Source: Holophaga sp.
Lineage (GTDB): Bacteria; Acidobacteriota; Holophagae; Holophagales; Holophagaceae
Length of the DNA: 64,000 nt
Direction of reading: 5' to 3'
NCBI GenBank assembly: GCA_016715205.1
Contig: JADKBC010000001.1
Location: forward strand, 186,001-250,000
The notes below the pieces were generated by a model. It was given only the letters and a program-made list of their open reading frames with translations. It made no database searches and was not told the DNA's origin. The position numbers and the translations under genes were made by a program. Shown piece by piece: positions 1 to 8,935 of this stretch (positions within the stretch are counted from its first letter, which is position 1; every line of letters starts with the position of its first letter).

Positions 1-1887
1 ATTGATCCCTACCTGGCCCAGCAGAACAAGGCCAGGGCCGTCGCGGCCGCGCACTTCGGGGTGGCCGCCACCGCGCTCACCAACGCCCAGTTCGCCTGGG
101 GTTCGGGCCATCTCCAGGGCCTGGCCCTCAAGACCTTCGAGGACGAATGGCGCACGAAGGGTATGCCGGATTCGCGGCTGATCAATGTGGCGGCGGGTTT
201 CGCCCAAGGTTCGGCCTACAACCAAGGCGTGCTTGATGCCATGAAGGAGATCGACCCCACCTTGCCCGAGGTCCTGGCCATCACCAACTATTTCGGGTAC
301 GGCACCCAGGGCGATATTTTCGCGCTCCACACATTCGGCACCACCCCAGGTGTGTGGCCCGCTGAAATCTACGAGAAGACCAAGGAGATCGTGCGGCGGA
401 ACCTCTACGAAACCACGGGCGCCTGGAAAGCTAATGCCGACGTGGCGAGGGGTGCTGGTGTTCCTTTGGTGGCCTACGAAGGTGGTCAGCACATGTTGGC
501 CATGGGGTACGGCGATTGGAACAACCCTGCCCACGCAGACTTCATGTACTACCTTTACGATTTTCAACGGAGTGTACAGATCGAGGAGCTCTACCGGGAA
601 CATTACGCCCTGTGGAACGCCATGGGTGGTCGCACCGCCAGCCTCTTTGTGGACACGGGTGGCTGGAGTTTCTGGGGCTACTGGGGCGCCAAGGAATACA
701 TGGTTCAGACGCCGATTCAATCTAGAAAGTGGAACGCGTTCAAGCAATGGGGCGATCTGCAAGCCGGTGTGCGGGCGCCTTCGGAACCCTTACAATCCCG
801 TCCTGTATTGCCGGAACTTGCCCTCAAGGCGGAGGCCAAGTCCTCCTGCAGCCTGGATACCACTGCCGTTGGTGGCGATGGCTCGGTTCAGATGGCGATC
901 GTCGGCGGCTCCCTGGCCCCGGGTCTCACCTTTACGCAGATCGCCTCCGGAGTGGCCCGGATCGCCGGAACGCCCACCGTTGATGGCGTCTACCGCTTTG
1001 TGGTCCGTGCACTGGATGGGGACAAGGATCCCGATTTCAAGGCCTACACCCTTGCCATCGATCCCCAGGGCGTGCAGAGCAATGCCATGGTGGTGTTCCG
1101 GGGTGAGAATATCCCAGGCACAGTGCCAAACAACGGGTGGATCACCCGTTTCAACCCGGCCCGGGCCTATATCCAAGTCAATACAAGTGGGGTTCTCACC
1201 CGCCAGTACATCCCCTTCTCCCTGACCCAGGCCCTCTTCGACAAAGAAGTTCTGGAAGTGGTCGGCACGCCCAAGGTGCTTCCGGCCACAAGTCCCGAAA
1301 ACATGTACGGGGGGTGGTCCACCACCAGCCTTCCCGGGGGTACCAAGACGCCGGAAGTGGGCGGCTTCATTGGCCTTCGCAACCACGAATGGCAGTGCTG
1401 GACTGGGGATAACGCTGGGGGGCCCAGTGCCTTTGATGCCCTCCTGATGTGGCGCAGTGACCAATTCAACCCCATGGGGGGAAGCGGCACCTATCGCTTC
1501 GGCAGCGATGCCGCGACCTCCCTGCTTCGCCTCGATATGACCAGCCTCATCGCCGATGGCGACAACGAAATTCGCTTCGTGGTGCTGAACCACGATGCCA
1601 GCGGCAATACCTTCTACCTTTCGGAGGCGGCCCACACTTCACCCTATTTGGGCGATGGGTATTTCCAACTCTCGGGCTTTACGGGATCCTCCACACCCGG
1701 TCTGCGCTGGGCCGCCTTTACACCAACGGCTGATGCCTTCTCCCTGCCAGATGCCGCCACCCTCGCCTTTGCGGCTCGGACCTTCAGCGATATCCGGGCG
1801 GTGGGTTTCGCCTATCACGGCAGACGCTGGGGGTACTACTACGCCTTCAACTTCGCGCGATTCCTGGTGCTAGGGACTCGGAATTAG
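1..1887 (+). CDS. Large exported glycosidase-like protein, 3' part (5' end outside window)
   Basis: The frame is open from base 1 and ends with TAG at 1885-1887, so the gene starts upstream of the window. About 628 residues are visible. The first third is rich in aromatic residues (for example VAYEGGQHMLAMG and SFWGYWG), which resembles the end of a TIM-barrel glycoside hydrolase. The middle (about 275-360) resembles a putative-Ig (He_PIG) module, with GLTFTQIASGVARIAGTP. The last 250 residues resemble a beta-sandwich carbohydrate-binding module. Family and substrate are not recognised. A strong hairpin terminator follows directly. Secretion is inferred from the domain style, because the N-terminus is not visible. 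Confidence 0.6.
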   Translation: MDPYLAQQNKARAVAAAHFGVAATALTNAQFAWGSGHLQGLALKTFEDEWRTKGMPDSRLINVAAGFAQGSAYNQGVLDAMKEIDPTLPEVLAITNYFGYGTQGDIFALHTFGTTPGVWPAEIYEKTKEIVRRNLYETTGAWKANADVARGAGVPLVAYEGGQHMLAMGYGDWNNPAHADFMYYLYDFQRSVQIEELYREHYALWNAMGGRTASLFVDTGGWSFWGYWGAKEYMVQTPIQSRKWNAFKQWGDLQAGVRAPSEPLQSRPVLPELALKAEAKSSCSLDTTAVGGDGSVQMAIVGGSLAPGLTFTQIASGVARIAGTPTVDGVYRFVVRALDGDKDPDFKAYTLAIDPQGVQSNAMVVFRGENIPGTVPNNGWITRFNPARAYIQVNTSGVLTRQYIPFSLTQALFDKEVLEVVGTPKVLPATSPENMYGGWSTTSLPGGTKTPEVGGFIGLRNHEWQCWTGDNAGGPSAFDALLMWRSDQFNPMGGSGTYRFGSDAATSLLRLDMTSLIADGDNEIRFVVLNHDASGNTFYLSEAAHTSPYLGDGYFQLSGFTGSSTPGLRWAAFTPTADAFSLPDAATLAFAARTFSDIRAVGFAYHGRRWGYYYAFNFARFLVLGTRN

Positions 1888-1891
1888 CTAA

Positions 1892-1929
1892 AAAACAAGA
1901 AGGGGGCCAATCGGCCCCCTTCTTGTTTT
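1892..1929. terminator. Bidirectional hairpin terminator
   Basis: A perfect 17-bp stem (arms 1892-1908 and 1913-1929, loop AATC) is rich in G and C next to the loop. It is flanked by an A-run on one side and a T-run on the other, so it can end transcription in both directions. It separates the rightward exported protein from the leftward glyA gene. Confidence 0.9.
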
Positions 1930-1941
1930 GAATTTTGCAGG

Positions 1942-3186
1942 TTATTCAGGAATCGGGAACTGATCCGTGAGGTGGAAAACCTGTTCCCGAATGCGGGCCA
2001 GGGCGGATTCATCGGCACGGTGCTTGAGGGTCATATCGATCCAATCGCCGATCATGGCCATTTCCGTTTCCTTCATGCCGCGGGTGGTTACGGCGGGGCT
2101 GCCGAGGCGGATGCCACTGGGCTTGAGCGGAGGGTTGGGATCGAAGGGGATGCCGTTCTTGTTGACGGTGATGCCCGTGAGATCCAGGGCCTTTTCGGCT
2201 TCACTGCCCAGGATGCCTTGCTGGAAGACGTCCACCAGCATCAGGTGGTTATCGGTGCCACCGGAAACCACGCGCCAGCCCTTGGCCGCAAGGGTTTCGG
2301 CCAGGACCTTGGCGTTCTTGATCACCTGTTCCTGGTAGGCCTTGAACTCGGGCTTGAGGGCCTCGCCGAAGGCCACCGCCTTGCCGGCGATGACATGCAT
2401 GAGAGGGCCGCCCTGGACGCCCGGGAAGACGGCGCGGTCCAGGTCCTTGGCGTATTTTTCCTTGCAGAGCACGAGGCCACCCCGGGGCCCGCGCAGAGTC
2501 TTGTGAGTGGTGGTGGTGACGAAATCGGCGAAGGGCACCGGGCTGGGGTGGTGGCCCGTGGCCACGAGCCCCGCGATATGGGCCATGTCCACCATCATGA
2601 GGGCGCCGGCTTCGTCACAGATGGCGCGGAAGGCGGGGAAATCAAAGGTGCGCGGATAAGCGCTGGCGCCCACCACGATCATCTTGGGCTTGTGCTCGAG
2701 GGCCAGGGCCCGCACCTGCTCCATGTCCACCCGTTCCGTGTCCTTGCGCACCTGGTAGCCGATGAATTTGTAGAGAATGCCGCTGCTATTGAGCGGGTGG
2801 CCATGGGTGAGGTGGCCACCGTGGGCCAGATCCAGGCCCAGCACCACATCTCCGGGTTTCAGGGCCGAAAGGTAGACGCTCATGTTGGCCTGGGCACCGC
2901 TGTGGGGCTGCACGTTGGCGTGTTCGGCGCCAAAGAGTTTTTTGGCGCGGTCCCGGGCCAGGTTTTCCACCATATCCACGTTCACGCAGCCACCGTAGTA
3001 GCGACGACCGGGATAACCCTCGGCGTACTTGTTGGTGAAGTGGCTGCCCATGGCCTGCATGACGGCGCGGGAAGCGTAGTTTTCAGAGGCGATCAGCTCG
3101 AGGTGGTGGCGCTGGCGCTGCACTTCTAGCTCCAGGGCCTGGAAGACGCCAGCATCGCTGGTCCGTAGGGCTTCGTACATGGGCAT
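1942..3186 (-). CDS. glyA: Serine hydroxymethyltransferase
   Basis: GlyA interconverts serine plus tetrahydrofolate with glycine plus 5,10-methylene-tetrahydrofolate, supplying one-carbon units. The 414-residue length fits the family. The motif TTTTHKTLRGPRGG near residue 230 holds the PLP-binding lysine, and LIASENYAS is the conserved N-terminal signature. The ATG at 3186 is preferred because GAGGTGG lies just upstream; an in-frame TTG at 3198 would overlap that site. It is divergent from purB, which also depends on one-carbon and purine metabolism. A palindrome resembling parS lies between the two genes. Confidence 0.97.
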   Translation of the reverse strand: MPMYEALRTSDAGVFQALELEVQRQRHHLELIASENYASRAVMQAMGSHFTNKYAEGYPGRRYYGGCVNVDMVENLARDRAKKLFGAEHANVQPHSGAQANMSVYLSALKPGDVVLGLDLAHGGHLTHGHPLNSSGILYKFIGYQVRKDTERVDMEQVRALALEHKPKMIVVGASAYPRTFDFPAFRAICDEAGALMMVDMAHIAGLVATGHHPSPVPFADFVTTTTHKTLRGPRGGLVLCKEKYAKDLDRAVFPGVQGGPLMHVIAGKAVAFGEALKPEFKAYQEQVIKNAKVLAETLAAKGWRVVSGGTDNHLMLVDVFQQGILGSEAEKALDLTGITVNKNGIPFDPNPPLKPSGIRLGSPAVTTRGMKETEMAMIGDWIDMTLKHRADESALARIREQVFHLTDQFPIPE

Positions 3187-3225
3187 GGTCCACCTCAAAG
3201 TTTCATTTTCTCAGAAGGTGGGCAC

Positions 3226-3243
3226 ATGTTCCATGTGGAACAT
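3226..3243. promoter_or_regulatory. parS-like 18-bp palindrome
   Basis: ATGTTCCA-TG-TGGAACAT gives 8-bp perfect arms around a TG centre. The core TGTTCCATGTGGAACA differs at one central base from the parS-type sequence TGTTCCACGTGGAACA (family knowledge, recalled). It lies between divergent glyA and purB. It could be a ParB-binding centromere site, or an operator for one or both genes. The sequence alone does not choose between these. Confidence 0.5.
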
Positions 3244-3314
3244 TCACAGATTTTGCACATTCCAGGCTCAGATCCTGAGCGGGGGCTGTGCGAAACTGGA
3301 GCTGGAGCCCAGCC

Positions 3315-4766
3315 ATGTCCTTTCTGCCCCCATCCGACCTGCCCGAGCTAGAGCACTTTGAGCATCCCCTGTCGAGCCGCTATGCCTCCAAGGCCATGGT
3401 GCGGCTGCTTTCACCCCTGTATCGCATGCGGGTGTGGCGGCGGCTTTGGATCGCCCTGGCCGAAAGTGAGCGGGAATTGGGGCTGCCCATCTCCGAGGCC
3501 CAGATTGCCGAAATGAAAGCCACCCAGGAGGCTGTGGATCTGCCGGCCATCGCCCGGCACGAAGCTGCCCTGCGGCACGATGTGATGGCGGCCATCCATG
3601 CCTGGGGCGAACAGGCCCCCACGGCCCGGCCCATCATCCACCTGGGCGCCACCAGTTGTTTTGTGACCGACAACGGTGATCTGCTCATCTGCCAGGAGGC
3701 GTTGCAATTGCTGCGTCGGCGCCTGCAGGATGTGATCGCCGCCCTGTCCGGGTTTGCGGCCCAGTGGGCCGACCAGCCCACCCTGGGTTTCACCCATTTC
3801 CAGCCCGCCCAGCCAACCACCGTGGGCAAGCGCGCCTGCCTCTGGCTTCAGGATCTGCTGCTGGACCTGGAAGACCTGGACCATGTCATGGCCACGACAC
3901 CCGTGCGCGGCGTGAAGGGCGTGACGGGCACCCAGGCCAGTTTCCTGGAGCTGTTTGATGGGGATGGTGCCAAGGTGGACGCCTTGGAACAACGTTTCTG
4001 CGAGAAGGTCGGCTTCCCCGCCATTCCCGTCAGTGGGCAGACCGCCACCCGCAAGCTTGAAGATCGCATGGGCCAGGTGCTCTGTGGCGTGGCGGCCTCC
4101 GCCAGTAAGTTCGCCTGCGACATGCGGTTGTTGCAGCATCTCAAGGAAGTGGAAGAACCCTTCGAGAAACAACAGATCGGTTCCTCCGCCATGCCCTACA
4201 AGCGCAACCCCATGCGCTCCGAGCGCATCAACAGCCTGGCCCGTTTCGTGTTGGGGCTAATGCCCTCCACCTACCAGACCAGTGCCACCCAGTGGTTCGA
4301 ACGAACCCTGGATGATTCCGCCCACCGGCGCCTGACCATCAGCCAGGGACTGCTGGCGGTGGATGCCATCCTGGTGCTCATGAAAAATGTGGCCTCGGGG
4401 TTGGTGGTGAATCCCAAGATGATCGAAGCCCGCCTCATGCAGGAGCTACCCTTCATGGCCGCCGAAGTGATGCTCATGGAGGCGGTGAAGCGGGGCGGGG
4501 ACCGCCAGGATCTGCACGAAAGCTTTCGAGTGGCCAGCGTGGAGGCCGGGCGTGTCATCAAGCAGGAAGGGCTGCCCAATCCCCTGCTCAGACTGCTGGC
4601 GGTTGATCCCGCCTGGCGCATGACTGAGGCGGAATTGACCGCCATGCTGGATGCCCGTCGTTTCACGGGCCGGGCAGGCGAACAGGTCCGGGCCTTCCTG
4701 GGCAAGGATGTGGCAGCGGCCCTGGCGGGTCACCGGGCGGCGGAAGTGGCTGAAGTCCGGGTCTAA
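3315..4766 (+). CDS. purB: Adenylosuccinate lyase
   Basis: PurB cleaves SAICAR to AICAR and adenylosuccinate to AMP, each with release of fumarate, in purine synthesis. The 483-residue product carries the fumarase/aspartase-superfamily signature SSAMPYKRNPMRSERI near residue 290, with the catalytic serine loop. LGATSCFVTDN and TLGFTHFQPAQPTTVGKR, also conserved in the family, are present. The ATG at 3315 follows a GGAG and gives the usual N-terminus; an earlier in-frame codon at 3288 lacks a good ribosome site. The MPYKRNP form resembles the longer, eukaryote-like PurB branch. A gene with an aspartate-semialdehyde-dehydrogenase fold follows after 16 bp. Confidence 0.95.
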   Translation: MSFLPPSDLPELEHFEHPLSSRYASKAMVRLLSPLYRMRVWRRLWIALAESERELGLPISEAQIAEMKATQEAVDLPAIARHEAALRHDVMAAIHAWGEQAPTARPIIHLGATSCFVTDNGDLLICQEALQLLRRRLQDVIAALSGFAAQWADQPTLGFTHFQPAQPTTVGKRACLWLQDLLLDLEDLDHVMATTPVRGVKGVTGTQASFLELFDGDGAKVDALEQRFCEKVGFPAIPVSGQTATRKLEDRMGQVLCGVAASASKFACDMRLLQHLKEVEEPFEKQQIGSSAMPYKRNPMRSERINSLARFVLGLMPSTYQTSATQWFERTLDDSAHRRLTISQGLLAVDAILVLMKNVASGLVVNPKMIEARLMQELPFMAAEVMLMEAVKRGGDRQDLHESFRVASVEAGRVIKQEGLPNPLLRLLAVDPAWRMTEAELTAMLDARRFTGRAGEQVRAFLGKDVAAALAGHRAAEVAEVRV

Positions 4767-4782
4767 CTGAATGAGGTATTGA

Positions 4783-5601
4783 ATGCTGAAACTCGCTGTT
4801 TTCGGGGCCCAGACCTTGCTGGGACGTGAGCTGGTCAAGGTGCTGGAGGATCGGGACGCTTCGGTGCTTCCCTTGGCCACCGGTGTGTTGACCCGGGAAC
4901 AGGAAGAGGGCGATCTGGTGGTCTTCGCCCCCGATCCTTCCCTGCTGGAAGGCCTGGATCTCATCATCCTGGCAGCGAGTCCGGAGGGCCCGGAACTGCT
5001 GGAAAACTTCTCCGGCCGGGTGCTGGATTTGCGGGACGAGCCCACGGAAGCCTGGGAGCCAATGCCCCTGGCGGGGGTCTGGCCCGAGGGCCATCGGGAA
5101 TTGCGCGGCCGCCCTGCCCTGGAATTGGTATTGGCGTTGCTGCCTTCCCTGGTGCAGGGCTTTGTGGAGGTCTCCGGTACGCACCTGCGGTCCGTGGCCT
5201 GCCTGGGGGACCGCGGCATCGATGGGCTCATGGCCCAGACGGTGGCGGTGCTCAAGGGCAATGAACCCGATATCGAAAGCTTGGGCTACCGGGCAGCATT
5301 CGAGGTCGTGCCCCAGATGGGTCGAGGCGCCCTCATTGAGGTGCGGGTGCCCGTGTTCCACGGGGACTTGCTGATCCTCCATCTGAAATCCGAAGAAGGG
5401 CGGCGTTTGGAAACCCACCCGGCCCCGATGGGGGTGAAATGGGCGGAACATCCCCCCACCAGCCGTGAGGTGGCCATCAGCGCGGAACTGCTGGCCCACC
5501 TGAGCACCAGCAGTGACGGTCAAACAGGCATCCTCACCCTGGGCTTCGATCCCATTCTTTGGGGTGTGCTTCAGCCGGTATTGAGGGTGTTGGCGCTCTA
5601 A
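4783..5601 (+). CDS. Aspartate-semialdehyde dehydrogenase-like protein without the catalytic cysteine
   Basis: The 272-residue product begins with a Rossmann start, KLAVFGAQTLLGRELV. Its second half matches the semialdehyde dehydrogenase dimerisation domain, including the stretch RVPVFHGDLLI that corresponds to the family's VPVFHGH motif. The expected NPNCST-type active-site cysteine is missing: the matching region reads GHRELRGRPALELVLALL. This is the pattern of Usg-like proteins, relatives of Asd thought not to be active dehydrogenases. It is also shorter than true Asd (about 340). It lies 16 bp after purB and is probably cotranscribed. Its function is unknown. Confidence 0.7.
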   Translation: MLKLAVFGAQTLLGRELVKVLEDRDASVLPLATGVLTREQEEGDLVVFAPDPSLLEGLDLIILAASPEGPELLENFSGRVLDLRDEPTEAWEPMPLAGVWPEGHRELRGRPALELVLALLPSLVQGFVEVSGTHLRSVACLGDRGIDGLMAQTVAVLKGNEPDIESLGYRAAFEVVPQMGRGALIEVRVPVFHGDLLILHLKSEEGRRLETHPAPMGVKWAEHPPTSREVAISAELLAHLSTSSDGQTGILTLGFDPILWGVLQPVLRVLAL

Positions 5602-5678
5602 AAATTCGAAGGCCGGACCGACTTTTTGGGATGAAATGCCTATACTTATAGGTGATCTTCCTCCTGAGGGGAGGCTTC

Positions 5679-5957
5679 GTGCAGGCGGGTGTGCTTCAGC
5701 TGATTTCCGGGAATACGGCCACAACCGTGGCCAAGCGCTCGGGAATTACCTTTGCGGACCCCAAGGATCTCAATCAGGACGGCGTTGTCTCGGCCTCTGA
5801 ACGGCTCACCTATTCGCTGCGGCACCCCACACTGAGTACCGCCAAGCGTGCCGTGGCCCCCGAAAAGTCCTCGACCCCGCTTTTCCAGTACACACAAAAG
5901 GGCACCTTGAATTCGCGTGAAAAGCCCACCAGCAAGCTATTCGACATGTACGCGTGA
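5679..5957 (+). CDS. Small EF-hand-type protein
   Basis: A 92-residue product starts at GTG 5679, chosen because GAGGGGAGG lies 5-13 bases upstream. Residues around 31-42 (DLNQDGVVSASE) fit the 12-residue calcium loop DxNxDGxVxxxE, as in EF-hands and dockerins. Only one loop is present. There is no clear signal peptide. The C-terminal half is basic and low in hydrophobic residues. A possible -10 element (TATACT, 5641-5646) lies upstream, so it may have its own promoter. No family assignment is made; calcium binding is an inference from the loop. Confidence 0.6.
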   Translation: MQAGVLQLISGNTATTVAKRSGITFADPKDLNQDGVVSASERLTYSLRHPTLSTAKRAVAPEKSSTPLFQYTQKGTLNSREKPTSKLFDMYA

Positions 5958-5991
5958 GGCGGGACTGCGCGTTTCCTGATTGAATGGAGTC

Positions 5992-6630
5992 ATGGCGGGA
6001 AAGCTGGATGCACCTCAGGGTCGAGTGGACTTTTTCAAGTCCCTCGGAACTTTGTTTGCGGGCTTTGTTTCCGAGCGGGTGGAAGAGGCGGTGTTGGGCT
6101 CGGACCCTCACCTGCTGCGCCCGCCGGGTGCCCTGGATGAATTTGCCTTTCTCACGGCGTGCACCCGCTGCGACAAATGCCTGCCCGCCTGTCCTCAGGA
6201 TGCCATCCTGAAAGCTCCTGGTAGCGCACGGTTTGCGGTAGGAACACCCTACATCAATCCCCGTTCCATGCCCTGCTTCTTGTGCACCGAATTGCCCTGC
6301 ATTCCTGCCTGTCCTGAAGGCGCCCTGGTGTGGCCACGGGTAACCCTGAAGGACGTCACGCTCGAAGGCCCCAAGGCGGTTCGTATGGGACTGGCCAAGG
6401 TCAATGAGGAGTCCTGCCTGACCTGGGATACGGAGGAGCGGTCGGCACAAGCCTGTCGGACCTGCGTGGATCGTTGTCCCTACCCCGAGGAGGCAATCCG
6501 CCTGACAGAAGCGATGGACGGCGGCATTCCCCACCCCGAAGTGAACGCGGAAATCTGCACGGGCTGTGGCCTTTGCGAGTTTGGCTGCCCCACCACCAAG
6601 GCCTCCATCGTGGTGGCGCCCCGGGGATGA
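5992..6630 (+). CDS. Multi-cluster 4Fe-4S ferredoxin, NapF/NapG/MauM-like
   Basis: A 212-residue protein carries four cysteine clusters: CTRCDKCLPACP, CFLCTELPCIPACP, CRTCVDRCP and CTGCGLCEFGCP. This is the arrangement of NapG/NapF/MauM-type poly-ferredoxins, which pass electrons to or from periplasmic or membrane redox enzymes. No twin-arginine signal is visible, so a cytoplasmic location is likely. The ATG at 5992 gives the natural N-terminus, though its GGAG is only two bases away. It sits about 100 bp upstream of a molybdenum hydroxylase operon, so it may be that enzyme's electron partner (inference). Confidence 0.8.
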   Translation: MAGKLDAPQGRVDFFKSLGTLFAGFVSERVEEAVLGSDPHLLRPPGALDEFAFLTACTRCDKCLPACPQDAILKAPGSARFAVGTPYINPRSMPCFLCTELPCIPACPEGALVWPRVTLKDVTLEGPKAVRMGLAKVNEESCLTWDTEERSAQACRTCVDRCPYPEEAIRLTEAMDGGIPHPEVNAEICTGCGLCEFGCPTTKASIVVAPRG

Positions 6631-6727
6631 TGTTCCATAAGTCAAGTATTCTCGATAACTAAAGCCTTCCATCAAGGCTGGCTCTGCGTCACAATCGATC
6701 ACTTTTGCTTTGTTCTCAGAGGTAGAC

Positions 6728-8935
6728 GTGATCGGGAATTCCGCCATTCGCAAAGAGGGTCGCGCCAAGGTGCTTGGGCGGTCCCGCTATACCGACGACA
6801 AGACCTTTCGGTGTGTCCTCCATGGGGCCACGGTGCGCTCCGATGTGCCGCACGGGATTCTGAAAGCCATCCGTTTCGGGGAAGGGATTCCCTGGAAGGA
6901 ATTCACCATCGTCACGGCCCAGGATATTCCCGGCGAGAACATCGTGGCGGCCATCGTCCCTGATCAGCCTTTTCTGGTGCCCGTGGGAGGGGAAATCCAC
7001 CATGCCGAGGAGCCGGTGCTGCTGCTGGCCCATCCGGACAAGTACCTGCTGGAAAAGGCACGGCGGGCCATTTCGTTGGATGTGGAGGAACTGCCCGCCA
7101 CGCTGGATGTGGCCTCCAGTGACCGCGTGTTCAAGGAGATCAACATCCTCCATGGTGACGTCGATTCCATCTGGGCCCAGGCTGCTCATGTGGTGGAAGC
7201 GGATTACCGCACGGAAGCTCAGGAACATCTCTACATCGAACCCAATGGCATGCTGGCCATCGTGGCCCATGGGGACCATCAGGATCAGGTGACCGTCTGC
7301 GGTTCCCTTCAATGCCCGTACTACGTGCACAAGGCCCTGGTTCATCTGTTCAACCTGCCGGGCGACAAGGTGCGCATCATCCAGATGGACACCGGCGGTG
7401 CCTTCGGGGGCAAGGAAGACTACCCTTCCCTCATTGCGGGACATGCGGCCCTGCTGGCCTGGAAGGCTGGCAAGCCTGTGAAGCTCATCTATGACCGGGA
7501 AGAGGACATGGCCGCCACCACCAAGCGCCACCCGTCCCGCACCCACGTGAAAGCCGCCTTTGATGCCAACGGGCTATTGCTGGGTCTGGATGTGGATTTC
7601 ACACTGGATGCCGGCGCATACGCCACCCTTTCCTCCGTGGTACTGAGCCGAGGTGCCATCCACGCGGGCGGTGTGTACCGTTGCCCCAACACGCGGATTC
7701 ACGCCCGGGCCATGGCCACGAACACCCCGCCCAGTGGGGCCTTCCGAGGTTTTGGCGCGCCCCAGAGCCTGTTCGCGCTGGAGCGTCACATGGATGTCTG
7801 CGCCGCCAAACTGGGTTTGGATCCTGCGGAACTGCGGCGGCGGAATTTTCTGAAGCTGGGCGACACCACGGCCACCGGTCAGCTGCTCAAGGAGGATGTA
7901 GATCTGGCTGGCCTGATGGATCGCACCCTGGCAGACATCGGCTACACCGAAAAACGGAAGCTCTTCGCGGCCGCCAACGAAACGGACACGCCCATCAAGC
8001 GGGGCGTGGGTTTTTCGGTCTTCATGCACGGTTGCGGGTTCACGGGCAGCGGTGAATCCTATTTGGCTTCGGTGGCGGGCGTGGAAGGGCTGGCGGATGG
8101 CCGCGTTGCCGTGCTGGCGGCCTCCACGGAGATCGGCCAGGGCAAGGACACGGTGTTCTCCCAGATCGCGGCCCAGGCCCTGAAAATCCCCATGGACATG
8201 GTGGAAGTGGCCCAACCGGATACCAAGGTGGTGCCCGATAGCGGTCCCACCGTGGCGTCCCGCAGCACCATGGTGGTGGGCCATCTCGTGGAAGATGCGG
8301 CCTATGCCTTTAAGCAGGCGCTCATTCAACAGGGCTTCCTCACGGAACCCTATGCGCCGGAGGTGTTCCGAGAGGCGGTCAAGCGCTCCCATGCGCGGCT
8401 GGGCAGCATGAAATGCTACGCCCAGTATCACAATCCGCCCCACATCGTTTGGGACGATAAAACCTATCAAGGGGACGCCTATCCCACTTTCTCCTGGGCC
8501 TGCTACGCCGCAGAAGTGGCCGTGGATACCGTGACCTACGAAGTGAAGGTGGAAGATTTTGTGGCCAACCAGGAGGTTGGGCGCGTGATCAACCCGGTGT
8601 TGGCGGCGGGCCAGATCGAGGGGGGCGTGGCCCAGGGCATCGGCTGGGCGCTGTGGGAAAACGTGGAATGGAAGCATGGCCGCATGGCGAACAACCAGAT
8701 GACGAACTACATCATTCCCACCAGCATGGACCTGCCGCGCATCCGCGTGGGTTTCCTGGAGAACCCTCACCCTGCGGGGCCCAGTGGCGCCAAAGGATTG
8801 GGTGAATTGCCCATGGATGGCCCCGCCCCGGCCACTTTGAACGCGCTGCAGAATGCTCTGGGACCACTGCGCTTGGACGAGGTGCCCATGACCCCCGAAC
8901 GGCTGATGGACCGCATGGAGGTGGCCCGTGGCTGA
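6728..8935 (+). CDS. Molybdenum hydroxylase large subunit (xanthine dehydrogenase / aldehyde oxidase family)
   Basis: The 735-residue catalytic subunit binds the molybdopterin cofactor. GGAFGGKEDYP (about residue 223), AFRGFGAPQ and EIGQGKDT are cofactor-binding motifs, and GLGELPMDG carries the catalytic glutamate (about residue 693). The GTG at 6728 is preferred because CAGAGGT is just upstream; the TTG at 6710 is not supported. Substrate cannot be read from sequence: xanthine, purines, nicotinate-type heterocycles and aldehydes are all possible. The 2Fe-2S subunit overlaps its 3' end by 8 bp and an FAD subunit follows, giving the order large, FeS, FAD. Confidence 0.9.
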   Translation: MIGNSAIRKEGRAKVLGRSRYTDDKTFRCVLHGATVRSDVPHGILKAIRFGEGIPWKEFTIVTAQDIPGENIVAAIVPDQPFLVPVGGEIHHAEEPVLLLAHPDKYLLEKARRAISLDVEELPATLDVASSDRVFKEINILHGDVDSIWAQAAHVVEADYRTEAQEHLYIEPNGMLAIVAHGDHQDQVTVCGSLQCPYYVHKALVHLFNLPGDKVRIIQMDTGGAFGGKEDYPSLIAGHAALLAWKAGKPVKLIYDREEDMAATTKRHPSRTHVKAAFDANGLLLGLDVDFTLDAGAYATLSSVVLSRGAIHAGGVYRCPNTRIHARAMATNTPPSGAFRGFGAPQSLFALERHMDVCAAKLGLDPAELRRRNFLKLGDTTATGQLLKEDVDLAGLMDRTLADIGYTEKRKLFAAANETDTPIKRGVGFSVFMHGCGFTGSGESYLASVAGVEGLADGRVAVLAASTEIGQGKDTVFSQIAAQALKIPMDMVEVAQPDTKVVPDSGPTVASRSTMVVGHLVEDAAYAFKQALIQQGFLTEPYAPEVFREAVKRSHARLGSMKCYAQYHNPPHIVWDDKTYQGDAYPTFSWACYAAEVAVDTVTYEVKVEDFVANQEVGRVINPVLAAGQIEGGVAQGIGWALWENVEWKHGRMANNQMTNYIIPTSMDLPRIRVGFLENPHPAGPSGAKGLGELPMDGPAPATLNALQNALGPLRLDEVPMTPERLMDRMEVARG

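Noticed and set aside
1972..3129. Long frame opposite glyA
   Set aside because: Histidine/glycine-rich antisense shadow of a GC-rich gene, with no ribosome site or family match.
6631..6727. TCGATAACT as a third ModE-type site before the molybdenum hydroxylase
   Set aside because: No second half-site at the 22-base spacing shared by the other two.
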